Shown here piece after piece: positions 42,226 to 53,542 of a stretch of 64,000 nucleotides of DNA. Position numbers and translations under genes: made by a program. The stretch spans positions 1-64,000 of the forward strand of contig NZ_JAODUA010000011.1 of assembly GCF_025399895.1 (NCBI RefSeq), read 5' to 3'. The notes beneath the pieces are model-generated. The model ran no database searches, was not told the origin of the DNA, and saw only the letters and a list, made by a program, of their open reading frames with translations. The stretch is from Streptomyces sp. ASQP_92 (GTDB lineage Bacteria > Actinomycetota > Actinomycetes > Streptomycetales > Streptomycetaceae). Within the stretch, counting starts at the first letter, position 1; every line of letters starts with the position of its first letter.

Positions 42226-43179
42226 CTAGATCGTGCCCAGCTTGATCAGCGAGAGCAGCGCGACCAGCTGGATCGCGGAGGCGCCGAGCGCCTTCGGCCA
42301 GGGCAGGTCGTGCGACTTGCTCACCATCGACGTGAACAGCGCCCCGGCCGCCAGCCAGGTCGCCCAGCCGAGCACCTGGACCAGGCCGTTGTCGCCGCCC
42401 AGGAACAGGGCCAGGAGCAGACGCGGGGCGTCCGTCAGGGCCATGATCAGCATGGAGAGGCCCACCGTCGGCTGCCAGGCTCCGTCGCCGCCGAGCTGGC
42501 GGGCCATCGTGTGCGTCACCGCGCCCAGGATCAGACCGCCGAGCACGAAGACGAGGCCGGTGACGAGGACCACCGGGACCGCCGTCGCCAGCGTGGTGCT
42601 GATGACGTCCTCGCGGGCCTTGTCGAAGCCGAAGATCGCCAGCATTCCGTAGAGGAACGTGATGATCAGCGCCGGGCCCCACACCGGGTAGTCCCGCATC
42701 TGCCAGAACGTCGGGCCCGGCCGCATCACGATGCCGGACACGAGCTCCTTCCAGGGCAGCCGCGGGCCGCTCGGGGCCGGCGCCGCGCCCGCGCGGTAGG
42801 TCGCGCCGTCGCCGTACGGGTCCTCGCCGACGCTGAACGCCTGGGTGTGGCCCGGGTTGTTCGCGTACGGGTCCCCGGCGGGCGCGTAGCCCTGCGGGCC
42901 GCCCTGCCCCTGGTAGTACGGGTCGCCGAAGTACTCCGGCTCGTCCGGCTGCGGGTAGGGCTGCCGGTACTGCGGCCCGCCGTCCCCGTACTGCGGCGGC
43001 TGTCCCTGCCCGTAGCCCGGCGGTCGCTGCTGTCCCTGCCCCTGCCCATGCCCGTACTGCGGCTGCTGCCGATCGCCCGGCCACTGCTGTGCCGGTGCCT
43101 GCTGCTGCCCTTGCTGTTGCGGTTGCCGCGGGGGGCGGTTGTTGTCCCGGCCGCCGCGTCCCATCCTGAATCCAGCCAC
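42226..43179 (-). CDS. Yip1-like membrane protein with Gln/Pro/Gly-rich N-terminus
   Basis: A 317-residue protein. The first 130 residues are Gln/Pro/Gly/Tyr-rich and disordered; the rest contains about five transmembrane segments of the Yip1 type. Conserved in Streptomyces, function not known. The GTG at 43179 (VAGFRMGRGG) is used; the ATG five codons later (43164) is an alternative. Confidence 0.82.
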   Translation of the reverse strand: MAGFRMGRGGRDNNRPPRQPQQQGQQQAPAQQWPGDRQQPQYGHGQGQGQQRPPGYGQGQPPQYGDGGPQYRQPYPQPDEPEYFGDPYYQGQGGPQGYAPAGDPYANNPGHTQAFSVGEDPYGDGATYRAGAAPAPSGPRLPWKELVSGIVMRPGPTFWQMRDYPVWGPALIITFLYGMLAIFGFDKAREDVISTTLATAVPVVLVTGLVFVLGGLILGAVTHTMARQLGGDGAWQPTVGLSMLIMALTDAPRLLLALFLGGDNGLVQVLGWATWLAAGALFTSMVSKSHDLPWPKALGASAIQLVALLSLIKLGTI

Positions 43180-43441
43180 GAATCGAACGTACCTGTTCCG
43201 CCGGGGTGCCAACCGGGGGCGGCCGGAACCGGGCGCCTTTGCGGCTGAGCTGTGACATCCCCTAGGGGGCGGCCGCGGGCCCGGGCGCGGTACGTACGGA
43301 GGGTGGGGCGATGTGGTTGAATCCGGGCCGATTTACACGGCTGACCCCGAAGCTGGAGGTAGCCGTTACATTGCCTACGTATGACGCAAACATCGCACTC
43401 GTAGCGTTAAGGACGACCGTCCTCAGACCGGCCGGTCCTCC

Positions 43442-43719
43442 GTGAAGGTCACCCTGCCCGACGGCCGCGTCGCCAAGCTGATCAGGACCAGCGCCCTCAG
43501 CCGCAGCCGCACGAGAAGAAGGAGCAGGCGCGCGACGCGAAGGCGGACCGGACCGCGACCGGGGTCGTGCCCAGGGGCGGGGTCAGGGCGGGCGCCGAGG
43601 GCGTGTCCGACGGGTCGTCCGACCGGACCCCGATGCTGGCCGCCGGGGGCGGTATCGCCGCCGCGGGCGCCGCCGGCCTCGGCTTCGCGATGCTGCGCCG
43701 CCGCGACCACCAGCGCTGA
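43442..43719 (+). pseudogene. Possible remnant of a small membrane-anchored protein
   Basis: The GTG at 43442 opens a frame VKVTLPDGRVAKLI with a good fit to coding sequence, but the C-terminal part, with a transmembrane stretch (LAAGGGIAAAGAAGLGFAML) and a RRRDHQR end, is in another frame. One frameshift near 43495 would join them. It may be decayed or contain a sequencing error. The region 43180-43441 before it shows no gene. Confidence 0.4.
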
Positions 43720-43737
43720 CCCGCCGTCGCCGCGACG

Positions 43738-43779
43738 CGAAGCGGCCGGCTCCGCCCTCGGGCAGAACCGGCCGCTTCG
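43738..43779. terminator. Hairpin terminator
   Basis: CGAAGCGGCCGG (43738-43749) pairs with CCGGCCGCTTCG (43768-43779), 12 bp, between the remnant at 43719 and the stop of the iron-sulfur oxidoreductase gene. Confidence 0.7.
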
Positions 43780-43811
43780 GTGTGCGTACGACAGGTGCGT
43801 ACGCACCGGTG

Positions 43812-46079
43812 TTACTTCACCGGCTCCGGCTCAGGCGCGTCCTCCGCCTCGGCGGTGCCGGCCGGGTCGGCCGGGGTCTTCACCGAGTCGAGGAGGAGCT
43901 GGGCCACGTCCACGACCTGGAGGTTCTCCTTGGCCTTGCCGTCGTTCTTCTTGCCGTTGACGGAGTCCGTCAGCATGACGAGGCAGAACGGGCAGGCCGT
44001 CGAGACGATGTCCGGGTTGAGGGAGAGGGCCTCGTCGACGCGCTCGTTGTTGATGCGCTTGCCGATCCGCTCCTCCATCCACATGCGCGCACCACCGGCG
44101 CCGCAGCAGAAGCCGCGCTCCTTGTGGCGGTGCATCTCCTGCTGGCGCAGGCCCGGGACGGCCGACATGATCTCGCGCGGAGGCGTGTAGACCTTGTTGT
44201 GACGGCCCAGGTAGCACGGGTCGTGGTAGGTGATCAGACCGTCGACCGGGGTGACCGGGACCAGCTTGCCCTCATCGATGAGGTGCTGGAGCAGCTGCGT
44301 GTGGTGGATGACCTCGAACTCGCCGCCCAGCTGCGGGTATTCGTTCGCGATCGTGTTGAAGCAGTGCGGGCAGGTCGCGACGATCTTCTTCGACGACTTC
44401 GGCTTCTTCGTCGACTCGTCTTCGTCGTCCTCGCCGTACGCCATGTTCAGCATCGCGACGTTCTCCTGGCCGAGCTGCTGGAACAGCGGCTCGTTGCCGA
44501 GGCGGCGGGCCGAGTCACCGGTGCACTTCTCGTCGCCGCCCATGATCGCGAACTTGACGCCCGCCATGTGCAGCAGTTCCGCGAAGGCCTTGGTGGTCTT
44601 CTTCGCCCGGTCCTCGAGCGCGCCCGCGCAGCCGACCCAGTACAGGTAGTCGACCTCGGTGAGGTCCTCGATGTCCTTGCCGACGATCGGGACCTCGAAG
44701 TCGACCTCCTTGGTCCACTCCACGCGCTGCTTCTTGGCGAGCCCCCAGGGGTTGCCCTTCTTCTCCAGGTTCTTGAGCATCGTGCCCGCCTCGGACGGGA
44801 ACGCGGACTCGATCATCACCTGGTAGCGGCGCATGTCGACGATGTGGTCGATGTGCTCGATGTCGACCGGGCACTGCTCGACGCAGGCGCCGCACGTGGT
44901 GCAGGACCACAGGACGTCGGGGTCGATTACGCCGTTCTCTTCGAGGGTGCCGATCAGGGGGCGCTCGGCCTCCGCAAGGGCGGCCGCGGGCACGTCCTTG
45001 AGCTGCTCCTCGGTCGCCTTCTCGTTGCCCTCCATGTCCTTGCCGCCGCCCGCGAGGAGGTACGGGGCCTTGGCGTGCGCGTGGTCGCGCAGGGACATGA
45101 TCAGGAGCTTGGGGGAGAGCGGCTTGCCCGTGTTCCAGGCGGGGCACTGCGACTGGCAGCGCCCGCACTCGGTGCAGGTGGAGAAGTCGAGGATGCCCTT
45201 CCAGGAGAAGTGCTCGATCTGCGAGACGCCGTAGACGTCGTCCTCGCCCGGGTCCTCGAAGTCGACGAGCTCGCCGTTGGACGCCATCGGCTGGAGCGCG
45301 CCGAGCGCGACGCCGCCCTGCGACTCGCGCTTGAAGAAGATGTTCGGGAAGGCCAGGAAGCGGTGCCAGGCCACGCCCATGTCGGTCTTGAGGGCGACGG
45401 TGATCATCCAGATGAAGGACGTCGCGATCTTCAGGCCGGCGAAGAAGTAGGTCAGGTTCTGGAGCGTGGACAGGTCCATGCCGCGGAACCAGGAGACGAC
45501 CGGGTACGAGACGAAGAACGAGGCCTCGTAGCTGTCGACGTGGTGCTGGGCGCCTTCGAGGGCGTGCAGCGTGAAGATGCAGATGCCGACGATGAGGATG
45601 ACGGCCTCGACGAAGTACGCCTGGCCCGTGTTCGAGCCCGCGAAGCGGGACTTGCGGCCCGGGCGCCCCGGCCGGTTGAGCTGCCGGATGACGATGAGCG
45701 TCAGGATGCCGAGCGCGGTCATCGTGCCGAGGAACTCGACGAAGACGTTGTACGGCGCCCAGTCACCGATGACCGGCAGGATCCAGTCGGCCTGGAAGAG
45801 CTGGCCGATGGCGTTGACGATCGTCAGGAGCAGCGAGAAGAAGCCCACGGCCACGAACCAGTGCGCGACGCCGACGATGCCCCACTTGTTCATGCGGGTG
45901 TGGCCGAGGAACTCCTTGGCCACGGTGATCGTGCGCTGCGCGGGATCGTCCGTGCGCGTACCGGCCGGGACGTTCTGGCCGAGCCGCACGAAGCGGTAGA
46001 TCTGCACGATGGCACGGCCGAACAGCGCTACGCCGACCGCGATTAGGACCAGCGACACGATGATCGCGGCGAGTTGCAT
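43812..46079 (-). CDS. Membrane iron-sulfur oxidoreductase (heterodisulfide reductase-like)
   Basis: A 755-residue protein. Five transmembrane segments in the first 270 residues precede two [4Fe-4S] motifs (CTECGRCQSQCP and CTTCGACVEQCP) and two CCG-type domains (one ends CCGAGGARMW). It resembles the HdrD/GlpC-like reductases of actinobacteria, such as mycobacterial Rv0338c, which pass electrons between the quinone pool and a soluble partner. The ATG at 46079 has a GAGGAG site; the upstream frame is leader. Monocistronic. Confidence 0.92.
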   Translation of the reverse strand: MQLAAIIVSLVLIAVGVALFGRAIVQIYRFVRLGQNVPAGTRTDDPAQRTITVAKEFLGHTRMNKWGIVGVAHWFVAVGFFSLLLTIVNAIGQLFQADWILPVIGDWAPYNVFVEFLGTMTALGILTLIVIRQLNRPGRPGRKSRFAGSNTGQAYFVEAVILIVGICIFTLHALEGAQHHVDSYEASFFVSYPVVSWFRGMDLSTLQNLTYFFAGLKIATSFIWMITVALKTDMGVAWHRFLAFPNIFFKRESQGGVALGALQPMASNGELVDFEDPGEDDVYGVSQIEHFSWKGILDFSTCTECGRCQSQCPAWNTGKPLSPKLLIMSLRDHAHAKAPYLLAGGGKDMEGNEKATEEQLKDVPAAALAEAERPLIGTLEENGVIDPDVLWSCTTCGACVEQCPVDIEHIDHIVDMRRYQVMIESAFPSEAGTMLKNLEKKGNPWGLAKKQRVEWTKEVDFEVPIVGKDIEDLTEVDYLYWVGCAGALEDRAKKTTKAFAELLHMAGVKFAIMGGDEKCTGDSARRLGNEPLFQQLGQENVAMLNMAYGEDDEDESTKKPKSSKKIVATCPHCFNTIANEYPQLGGEFEVIHHTQLLQHLIDEGKLVPVTPVDGLITYHDPCYLGRHNKVYTPPREIMSAVPGLRQQEMHRHKERGFCCGAGGARMWMEERIGKRINNERVDEALSLNPDIVSTACPFCLVMLTDSVNGKKNDGKAKENLQVVDVAQLLLDSVKTPADPAGTAEAEDAPEPEPVK

Positions 46080-46317
46080 GAGGGGGCTCCTCGGGCCTGC
46101 GAGGTGGGGTACGGGGGACGGGCTCGAACGGATTACTAAGCAGTAACTTATCCAGTCCACCTGAGCGTACCCACTTCTGACGCCGCACTGTAGCCGCGCA
46201 GGCGGTGATCTGTGTCGCTCAGCGTGCCCTGAGGGGCGACGGGATATCCATCGTGTTATTCACCACATATGGGGACATAACAAACTAACTTGTTGTCGTC
46301 CACGACGATCGAACCGA

Positions 46318-47187
46318 ATGGGCGTCCCCATGCCAGCTCCCGCCACGTACCTCGTCACCGGTGGTGCCGGATTCATCGGCTCGCACCTGGCCGATGCGCT
46401 GCTCGGCCAGGGCCACACCGTGATCGTGCTCGACGACCTGTCCACCGGCGCCCGGGCCAACCTCGCCGCCGCCTGGTCCGACCCCCGGCTGCGCTTCGTG
46501 CGCGGCTCGGTCCTGGACGAGCGCGTGGTCGACGAACTCACCGCGCGCTGCGACACCGTGGTCCATCTGGCCCCCGTCACCGGCACCGTCGGCGCGGCCG
46601 CCCTGCGCCACGGCAGGAGGCTGCTGATCGCCGCCGCCGACGCCTGCGGCGAGGCGGCCGCGGGCGCCGTCGTCGTGCGCCACGGCGACACCGTCGGGCC
46701 GCGCCAGTCGCCCGTGCACGCCACCGTGCTGACCCGCCTCGTGCGCCGCGCGGTCGCGGGCGAACCGCTCGCCGTGCACGGCGACGGCGAGCGCTCCCAC
46801 CGCTTCCTCGACGTCGCCGACGCCATCGAAGCGCTGCTCGCCCTGCTGGCCCACCCGGGCGCGCCCGGCGGCGAGTTCGACATCGTGGGCGACCAGGAGA
46901 TCGCCGTCCTGGCCCTGGCCGAGCGCACGGTGGCCCGCAGCGGCAGCGCCTCCCCGGTACGCCACTTCCCGTACGTCGTCGACCGCGTCCCGCACCGCGC
47001 GTTCGCCCAGGGCGCGCCCCGCCCCCTCGACGCGACGCCGCTGCGCGAACTGACCGGCTGGCGGCCGCGGTGCGGGCTCGACGCCATCCTCGACGCGGCC
47101 ATCGCGCGGGCGCGCGGCGAGGCCCCCGTCGTCCTGCCCGGCCTTCGAGCGCCCGCCGCCTCGCCGGCCGGCCGGCACCTCGGCTGA
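46318..47187 (+). CDS. NAD-dependent epimerase/dehydratase family protein lacking YxxxK
   Basis: A 289-residue extended SDR. The NAD site TGGAGFIGSH, the VLDDLSTG segment and late substrate-domain motifs (HGDGERSHRFLDVADA) are clear. The part that should hold the catalytic Tyr and Lys appears deleted (after HLAPVTGTV), so classical epimerase chemistry is doubtful. First gene of a three-gene surface polysaccharide set. ATG at 46318; a second ATG at 46330 is possible. Confidence 0.86.
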   Translation: MGVPMPAPATYLVTGGAGFIGSHLADALLGQGHTVIVLDDLSTGARANLAAAWSDPRLRFVRGSVLDERVVDELTARCDTVVHLAPVTGTVGAAALRHGRRLLIAAADACGEAAAGAVVVRHGDTVGPRQSPVHATVLTRLVRRAVAGEPLAVHGDGERSHRFLDVADAIEALLALLAHPGAPGGEFDIVGDQEIAVLALAERTVARSGSASPVRHFPYVVDRVPHRAFAQGAPRPLDATPLRELTGWRPRCGLDAILDAAIARARGEAPVVLPGLRAPAASPAGRHLG

Positions 47188-47199
47188 GGGGGCGCCGAC

Positions 47200-48237
47200 A
47201 TGCTGCACGGGCTCGCGGCCGCGACGGCCGCCCTCGTCCTGACCGCCGTGCTCGCGGCCGTCATCCGCGCCCTGATGCTGAGGTCCGGCCGCGGGGGCGG
47301 CGACGCCGTCCCGCACCTGGGCGGCATCGCCGTCGCCGTCGCCACCCTGGGCGTGGCCTGCGCGGGGCCGCTGCTCGGTGTCGCCGCGCTCGGCACCGGG
47401 GTGGCCCCGCTGCTCGCCGCGGCCGGGGCGGTCGCGCTGCTCGGCCTGGTCGGCGATCTGCGCCCGCTGGGCATGCGGGTCCGCCTGGTGGCGCAGGCCG
47501 CCGCCGCCACCGTGGTGGTCGCGCTGGCCGGACTCTCGCCGGGCGCGGGCGCGCTCGCGGTGCTGTGGATCGTGTTCGTCACCAACGCCTTCCAGCTCCT
47601 GGACAACTCCGACGGCGCGATGGGCGCGGTCGCCGCCGTCACCGCGCTCGGCCTCGCGGTGTGCGCGATTGCCGAGGGACGCCCGGGCCACGGGCTGCTC
47701 CTGAGCGTGCTGGCCGCGGCCCTCACCGGCTTCCTGCTGCACAACTGGCATCCGGCGCGCATCCACCTCGGCGACTGCGGCTCCCTGTTCACCGGCTTCC
47801 TGCTCGCCGCGTCCGCGGTGACCGTGCACACCCGGGCGCCCGGGGAGCAGACCACCGCCGAACTGTTCGCGCTGACCCTCGTCGTCCTGACCGACACCGT
47901 GCTGGTCCTGGTCTCCCGGGGCCGCGCGGGCCGCCCGCTGCTGCGCGGCGGGGGCGACCACATCGCGCACCGGCTGCGGAAGCTGGGTCTGACCACCCAG
48001 GGCTCGGCCGTGGTGCTCGGCGTCGCGTCGCTGGCCGCCACGATCGTCGGGCTCCAGATCCACGACGGGCGCATCGCCCCCGTCGCGGCGCTGCCGCTCG
48101 CCCTCGCGGTGCCCGTCGCGGTGGTGGTGCTGCTGCGGGTCCCGGTGTACGGGCCCGCCTCGCGCCGCCGCGCCCCGCGGGCCCGCGCCCACAGGAGCGC
48201 CACGGCCTCCGTCGACCTCGCGGGGGGCCGCGGATGA
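47200..48237 (+). CDS. WecA/MraY-type sugar-1-phosphate transferase
   Basis: A 345-residue membrane protein with about ten hydrophobic segments. The catalytic NAFQLLDNSDG and the HLGDCGSLFTGF motifs identify it as a polyprenyl-phosphate glycosylphosphotransferase that starts a cell-wall or exopolysaccharide chain. It lies 12 bases behind the epimerase-like gene and overlaps the methyltransferase start (ATGA). Confidence 0.9.
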   Translation: MLHGLAAATAALVLTAVLAAVIRALMLRSGRGGGDAVPHLGGIAVAVATLGVACAGPLLGVAALGTGVAPLLAAAGAVALLGLVGDLRPLGMRVRLVAQAAAATVVVALAGLSPGAGALAVLWIVFVTNAFQLLDNSDGAMGAVAAVTALGLAVCAIAEGRPGHGLLLSVLAAALTGFLLHNWHPARIHLGDCGSLFTGFLLAASAVTVHTRAPGEQTTAELFALTLVVLTDTVLVLVSRGRAGRPLLRGGGDHIAHRLRKLGLTTQGSAVVLGVASLAATIVGLQIHDGRIAPVAALPLALAVPVAVVVLLRVPVYGPASRRRAPRARAHRSATASVDLAGGRG

Positions 48238-49049
48238 ACTCGTTGACAGCGCTGACAGCAGGGAGCTGTACGCACATGTGGGAGACCCTTCGACGCCACC
48301 TGCGCCGCATGGTGCGCCGCCTCGGCATCGACGTCGTACGCCACCGCCCGGGCGGCCGCGAACTGGTGCGGCTGCTGGGCCGGTACGAGATCGACCTGGT
48401 CCTCGACGTCGGCGCGCACCGGGGCGACTTCGCCGCCGAGCTGCGCGAGGCCGGCTACCGGGGCCGCATCGTCTCCTTCGAGCCGCTGCGCGAGCCCCGC
48501 GCCGAACTGCGCCACCGTGCCGCCCTCGACGACACCTGGAGCGTGCTGCCGTACGCGCTCGGCGATCACAGCGGCAGGGCCACCCTCAACATCTCCGGCG
48601 ACTGCGGCCCCGCCAGCTCCCTGCTGCCGATGCTGCCCCGCCACCGCGCGGCGGCCCCCCGCACCGCGTACACCGGCGACGTCATCGTGGAGGTGCGCCG
48701 CCTGGACGAGGTGTGGGAGCAGGTCACCGCGCCCGGCGAGCGGGTCTTCGTCAAGCTCGACGTGCAGGGGTACGAGGCCCAAGTCCTGGACGGGGCAGGG
48801 CAGTTCGCGGACGAGATCTGCGGGGTGGCGATCGGGGCGCCGCTGGTGCCGTTGTTCGAGGGCGGCAAGCTCTTCGACGAGCTGCTCGCGCAGACCCGCG
48901 ACGGGCTCGGCCTGACGCTGATGTCCCTGGAGCCGGGCCTCACCGATCCGCGCGACGGCCGGATGCTCCGGTGCGGCCTGGTGCTGCTGCGCGAGGACGG
49001 TCCGGCAGCGGGCGAGCAGGTACCCGCGCAGGTGGCCGCGGTGGTGTGA
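48234..49049 (+). CDS. FkbM-family methyltransferase
   Basis: A 271-residue SAM-dependent O-methyltransferase. The SAM-binding LVLDVGAHRGDFAAEL motif, an IVSFEPL segment and the VFVKLDVQGYEAQVL motif are typical of FkbM enzymes, which often methylate sugars in polysaccharides. Coupled to the transferase gene before it. An internal ATG 14 codons later is also possible. Confidence 0.9.
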   Translation: MNSLTALTAGSCTHMWETLRRHLRRMVRRLGIDVVRHRPGGRELVRLLGRYEIDLVLDVGAHRGDFAAELREAGYRGRIVSFEPLREPRAELRHRAALDDTWSVLPYALGDHSGRATLNISGDCGPASSLLPMLPRHRAAAPRTAYTGDVIVEVRRLDEVWEQVTAPGERVFVKLDVQGYEAQVLDGAGQFADEICGVAIGAPLVPLFEGGKLFDELLAQTRDGLGLTLMSLEPGLTDPRDGRMLRCGLVLLREDGPAAGEQVPAQVAAVV

Positions 49050-49103
49050 GAGCGCCTCTGAGCTGCGCGAACGCATTCCATTGCAGATAAGCGCAGGATA
49101 AAA

Positions 49104-49124
49104 CTTGAGTCGCCTGGACTCAGC
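49104..49124 (+). promoter_or_regulatory. HAIR box 1 of the dnaK promoter
   Basis: CTTGAGT-N7-ACTCAGC, matching the HspR operator consensus CTTGAGT-N7-ACTCAAG except for the last two bases. It lies just before a TTGACG -35 (49129-49134) with a CATCCT -10 about 17 bases further. Confidence 0.85.
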
Positions 49125-49155
49125 TCTGTTGACGCGATGCGGGACGTCATGCATC

Positions 49156-49176
49156 CTTGAGCCAGATCCACTCAAG
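49156..49176 (+). promoter_or_regulatory. HAIR box 2 of the dnaK promoter
   Basis: CTTGAGC-N7-ACTCAAG, a near-perfect HspR operator overlapping the predicted transcription start. With box 1 it should give tight repression of the dnaK operon by HspR, with DnaK as co-repressor as known in Streptomyces. Confidence 0.9.
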
Positions 49177-49197
49177 TAGTCATCTGGAGGAACCGAA

Positions 49198-51047
<1,850 letters not shown>

Positions 51048-51048
<1 letters not shown>

Positions 51049-51686
51049 TGACGGAGGAGACCCCGGGCTTCGAGGAGAAGCCCGACGTCCCCTCCGGCGC
51101 TCAGGAAGACGCCGAGCCGAAGGCCGCCGAATCCTCCGAGGAGGACAAGGCGGCCCCGGCCGGGGACGCAGCCAAGGACATCGCCCTTCAGGCCCAGCTG
51201 GACCAGGCCCAGACGGCGCTCACCGAGCGCACCGCGGACCTCCAGCGCCTCCAGGCCGAGTACCAGAACTACCGCCGCCGCGTGGAGCGGGACCGCGTCA
51301 CGGTCAAGGAGATCGCCGTCGCCGGCCTCCTGACCGAGCTGCTGCCCACGCTCGACGACATCGGCCGGGCCCGGGAACACGGGGAGCTGACCGGCGGCTT
51401 CAAGTCGGTGGCCGAATCCCTGGAGACGGTCGCCGCGAAGATGGGCCTCCAGCAGTTCGGCAAGGAGGGCGAGCCCTTCGACCCGACGGTCCACGAGGCC
51501 CTGATGCACAGCTACGCGCCGGACGTCACCGAGACGACCTGTGTGGCGATCCTGCAACCGGGATACCGGATCGGTGAGCGTACGATCCGCCCCGCGCGGG
51601 TCGCGGTGGCCGAGCCCCAGCCGGGTGCGGCCGCCAAGGAGGAGAAGTCGGACGACGAGGAGAGCGGTGGCCCCGACAAGGGCTGA
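51048..51686 (+). CDS. grpE: Nucleotide exchange factor GrpE
   Basis: A 212-residue GrpE. An acidic N-terminal tail and a long coiled coil (about 50-95) are followed by the beta domain with FDPTVHEALM. It releases ADP from DnaK. Start overlaps the dnaK stop (TGATG). Confidence 0.96.
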
Positions 51687-51731
51687 CGCGGCGGTCATGA
51701 ATGACGTGATCGTTCGGAAGGAGGGACGTCG

Positions 51732-52916
51732 ATGAACACGAAGGACTTCGTCGAGAAGGACTACTACAAGGTTCTCGGCGTCCCCAAGGACGCCACCGAC
51801 GCCGAGATCAAGAAGGCGTACCGCAAGCTCGCGCGCGAGAACCACCCCGACGCCAACAAGGGCGACACCAAGGCGGAGGAGCGCTTCAAGGAGATCTCCG
51901 AGGCCAACGACATCCTCGGTGACCCCAAGAAGCGCAAGGAGTACGACGAGGCGCGCGCCCTGTTCGGCAACGGGGGCTTCCGGGCCGGTCCCGGCGCGGG
52001 CGGCAGCTTCAACTTCGACCTCGGTGACCTCTTCGGCGGGCAGCAGCCCGGCGGGGGCGGCGCCGGTGCCGGCGGCTTCGGCGGCGGGCTCGGCGACGTG
52101 TTCGGCGGCCTGTTCAACCGGGGCGGCGCGGGTGCCGGTACGCGCACCCAGCCGCGCCGGGGGCAGGACCTGGAGTCCGAGGTGACGCTGAGCTTCACCG
52201 AGGCGGTCGACGGGGCCACGGTCCCGATCCGGCTCTCCAGCCAGGCGCCCTGCAAGGCCTGTTCGGGTACCGGCGACAAGAACGGCACCCCCCGGGTGTG
52301 CCCGACCTGCGTCGGCACCGGTCAGGTCTCGCGGGGCTCGGGCGGCGGCTTCTCGCTGACCGACCCGTGCGTGGACTGCAAGGGCCGCGGCCTGATCGCC
52401 GAGAACCCCTGCGACGTCTGCAAGGGCAGCGGGCGGGCCCGTTCCTCGCGCACCATGCAGGTGCGCATCCCGGCCGGGGTCAGCAACAACCAGCGCATCC
52501 GGCTGCGCGGCAAGGGCGCGCCGGGTGAACGGGGCGGCCACGCGGGCGACTTGTACGTCGTCGTGCACGTCGACACCCACCCGGTGTTCGGCCGCAAGGA
52601 CGACAACCTCACCGTCACGGTGCCGGTCACCTTCACCGAGGCCGCCCTGGGCGCCGAGGTCAAGGTGCCCACGCTCGGCGGGCCGCCGGTCACCCTGAAA
52701 CTGCCTGCGGGCACCCCCAACGGCCGCACGATGCGGGCCCGCGGCAAGGGAGCGGTCCGCAAGGACGGCACCCGGGGCGACCTGCTGGTCACGGTCGAGG
52801 TGACCGTGCCCAAGGAGCTGGACGACAAGGCCCGCGAGGCCTTGGAGACCTACCGCGAGGCGACCGCGGGCCAGGACCCGCGGGCAGAACTGTTCCAGGC
52901 CGCGAAGGGAGCATGA
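51732..52916 (+). CDS. dnaJ: Co-chaperone DnaJ (type I Hsp40)
   Basis: A 394-residue type I DnaJ. J domain (about 8-73) with HPD, a G/F-rich linker, four CxxCxGxG zinc repeats (CKACSGTG, CPTCVGTG, CVDCKGRG, CDVCKGSG) and the C-terminal substrate domain. Third gene of the operon; stop lies one base before hspR. Confidence 0.97.
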   Translation: MNTKDFVEKDYYKVLGVPKDATDAEIKKAYRKLARENHPDANKGDTKAEERFKEISEANDILGDPKKRKEYDEARALFGNGGFRAGPGAGGSFNFDLGDLFGGQQPGGGGAGAGGFGGGLGDVFGGLFNRGGAGAGTRTQPRRGQDLESEVTLSFTEAVDGATVPIRLSSQAPCKACSGTGDKNGTPRVCPTCVGTGQVSRGSGGGFSLTDPCVDCKGRGLIAENPCDVCKGSGRARSSRTMQVRIPAGVSNNQRIRLRGKGAPGERGGHAGDLYVVVHVDTHPVFGRKDDNLTVTVPVTFTEAALGAEVKVPTLGGPPVTLKLPAGTPNGRTMRARGKGAVRKDGTRGDLLVTVEVTVPKELDDKAREALETYREATAGQDPRAELFQAAKGA

Positions 52917-52917
52917 G

Positions 52918-53385
52918 ATGGACCCGCGCCAGCGTCGACAGCCTCCATTCGGCAACAGGGCCTATGAGTTGACCGACGAGACGCCGGTGTACGTCATCTC
53001 GGTCGCGGCCCAGCTCTCGGGTCTGCACCCGCAGACCCTGCGCCAGTACGACCGCCTCGGCCTGGTCTCTCCCGACCGCACGGCCGGGCGCGGCCGGCGC
53101 TACTCGGCCCGCGACATCGAACTGCTGCGAGCGGTCCAGCAGTTGTCGCAGGACGAGGGCATCAACCTGGCGGGCATCAAGCGCATCATCGAGCTGGAGA
53201 ACCAGGTCGCCGCCCTCCAGGCGAGAGTGGCCGAGCTGTCCTCCGCGGTCGAGGGCGCGGCCATCGCCATGCAGCAGCGCGAGGCCCAGGTGCACGCCTC
53301 CTACCGGCGCGACCTGGTCCCGTACCAGGACGTCCAGCAGGCCGGTGCGCTGGTCGTCTGGCGGCCCAAGAGGCCCCAGGAATAG
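52918..53385 (+). CDS. hspR: Heat-shock repressor HspR (MerR family)
   Basis: A 155-residue MerR-type repressor (VYVISVAAQLSGLHPQTLRQ, then YDRLGLVSP) that binds HAIR boxes and is released at heat shock when DnaK is titrated. Last gene of the dnaK operon, so the operon represses itself; it should also control clpB through the HAIR box at 56995-57015. Confidence 0.97.
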   Translation: MDPRQRRQPPFGNRAYELTDETPVYVISVAAQLSGLHPQTLRQYDRLGLVSPDRTAGRGRRYSARDIELLRAVQQLSQDEGINLAGIKRIIELENQVAALQARVAELSSAVEGAAIAMQQREAQVHASYRRDLVPYQDVQQAGALVVWRPKRPQE

Positions 53386-53542
53386 GCCGGTTGGCGCCGG
53401 TCGCCGTACGCAGCCGAGAGGTCCGTCGTCCCGTCGCGGGGCGCGGGCCTCTCGCGCGTGGTGATCGCGGTGAACCGGCGTCGTACGGGGATAAGGTCAT
53501 CGGGCTCGGTCGCGGGGAGGCGCCAGGGAGGCGGGGGAGAGC

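Noticed and set aside
43782..46046. Plus-strand open frame opposite the iron-sulfur oxidoreductase
   Set aside because: The minus strand carries clear iron-sulfur motifs; the plus frame is a Val/Leu/Asp-rich shadow.
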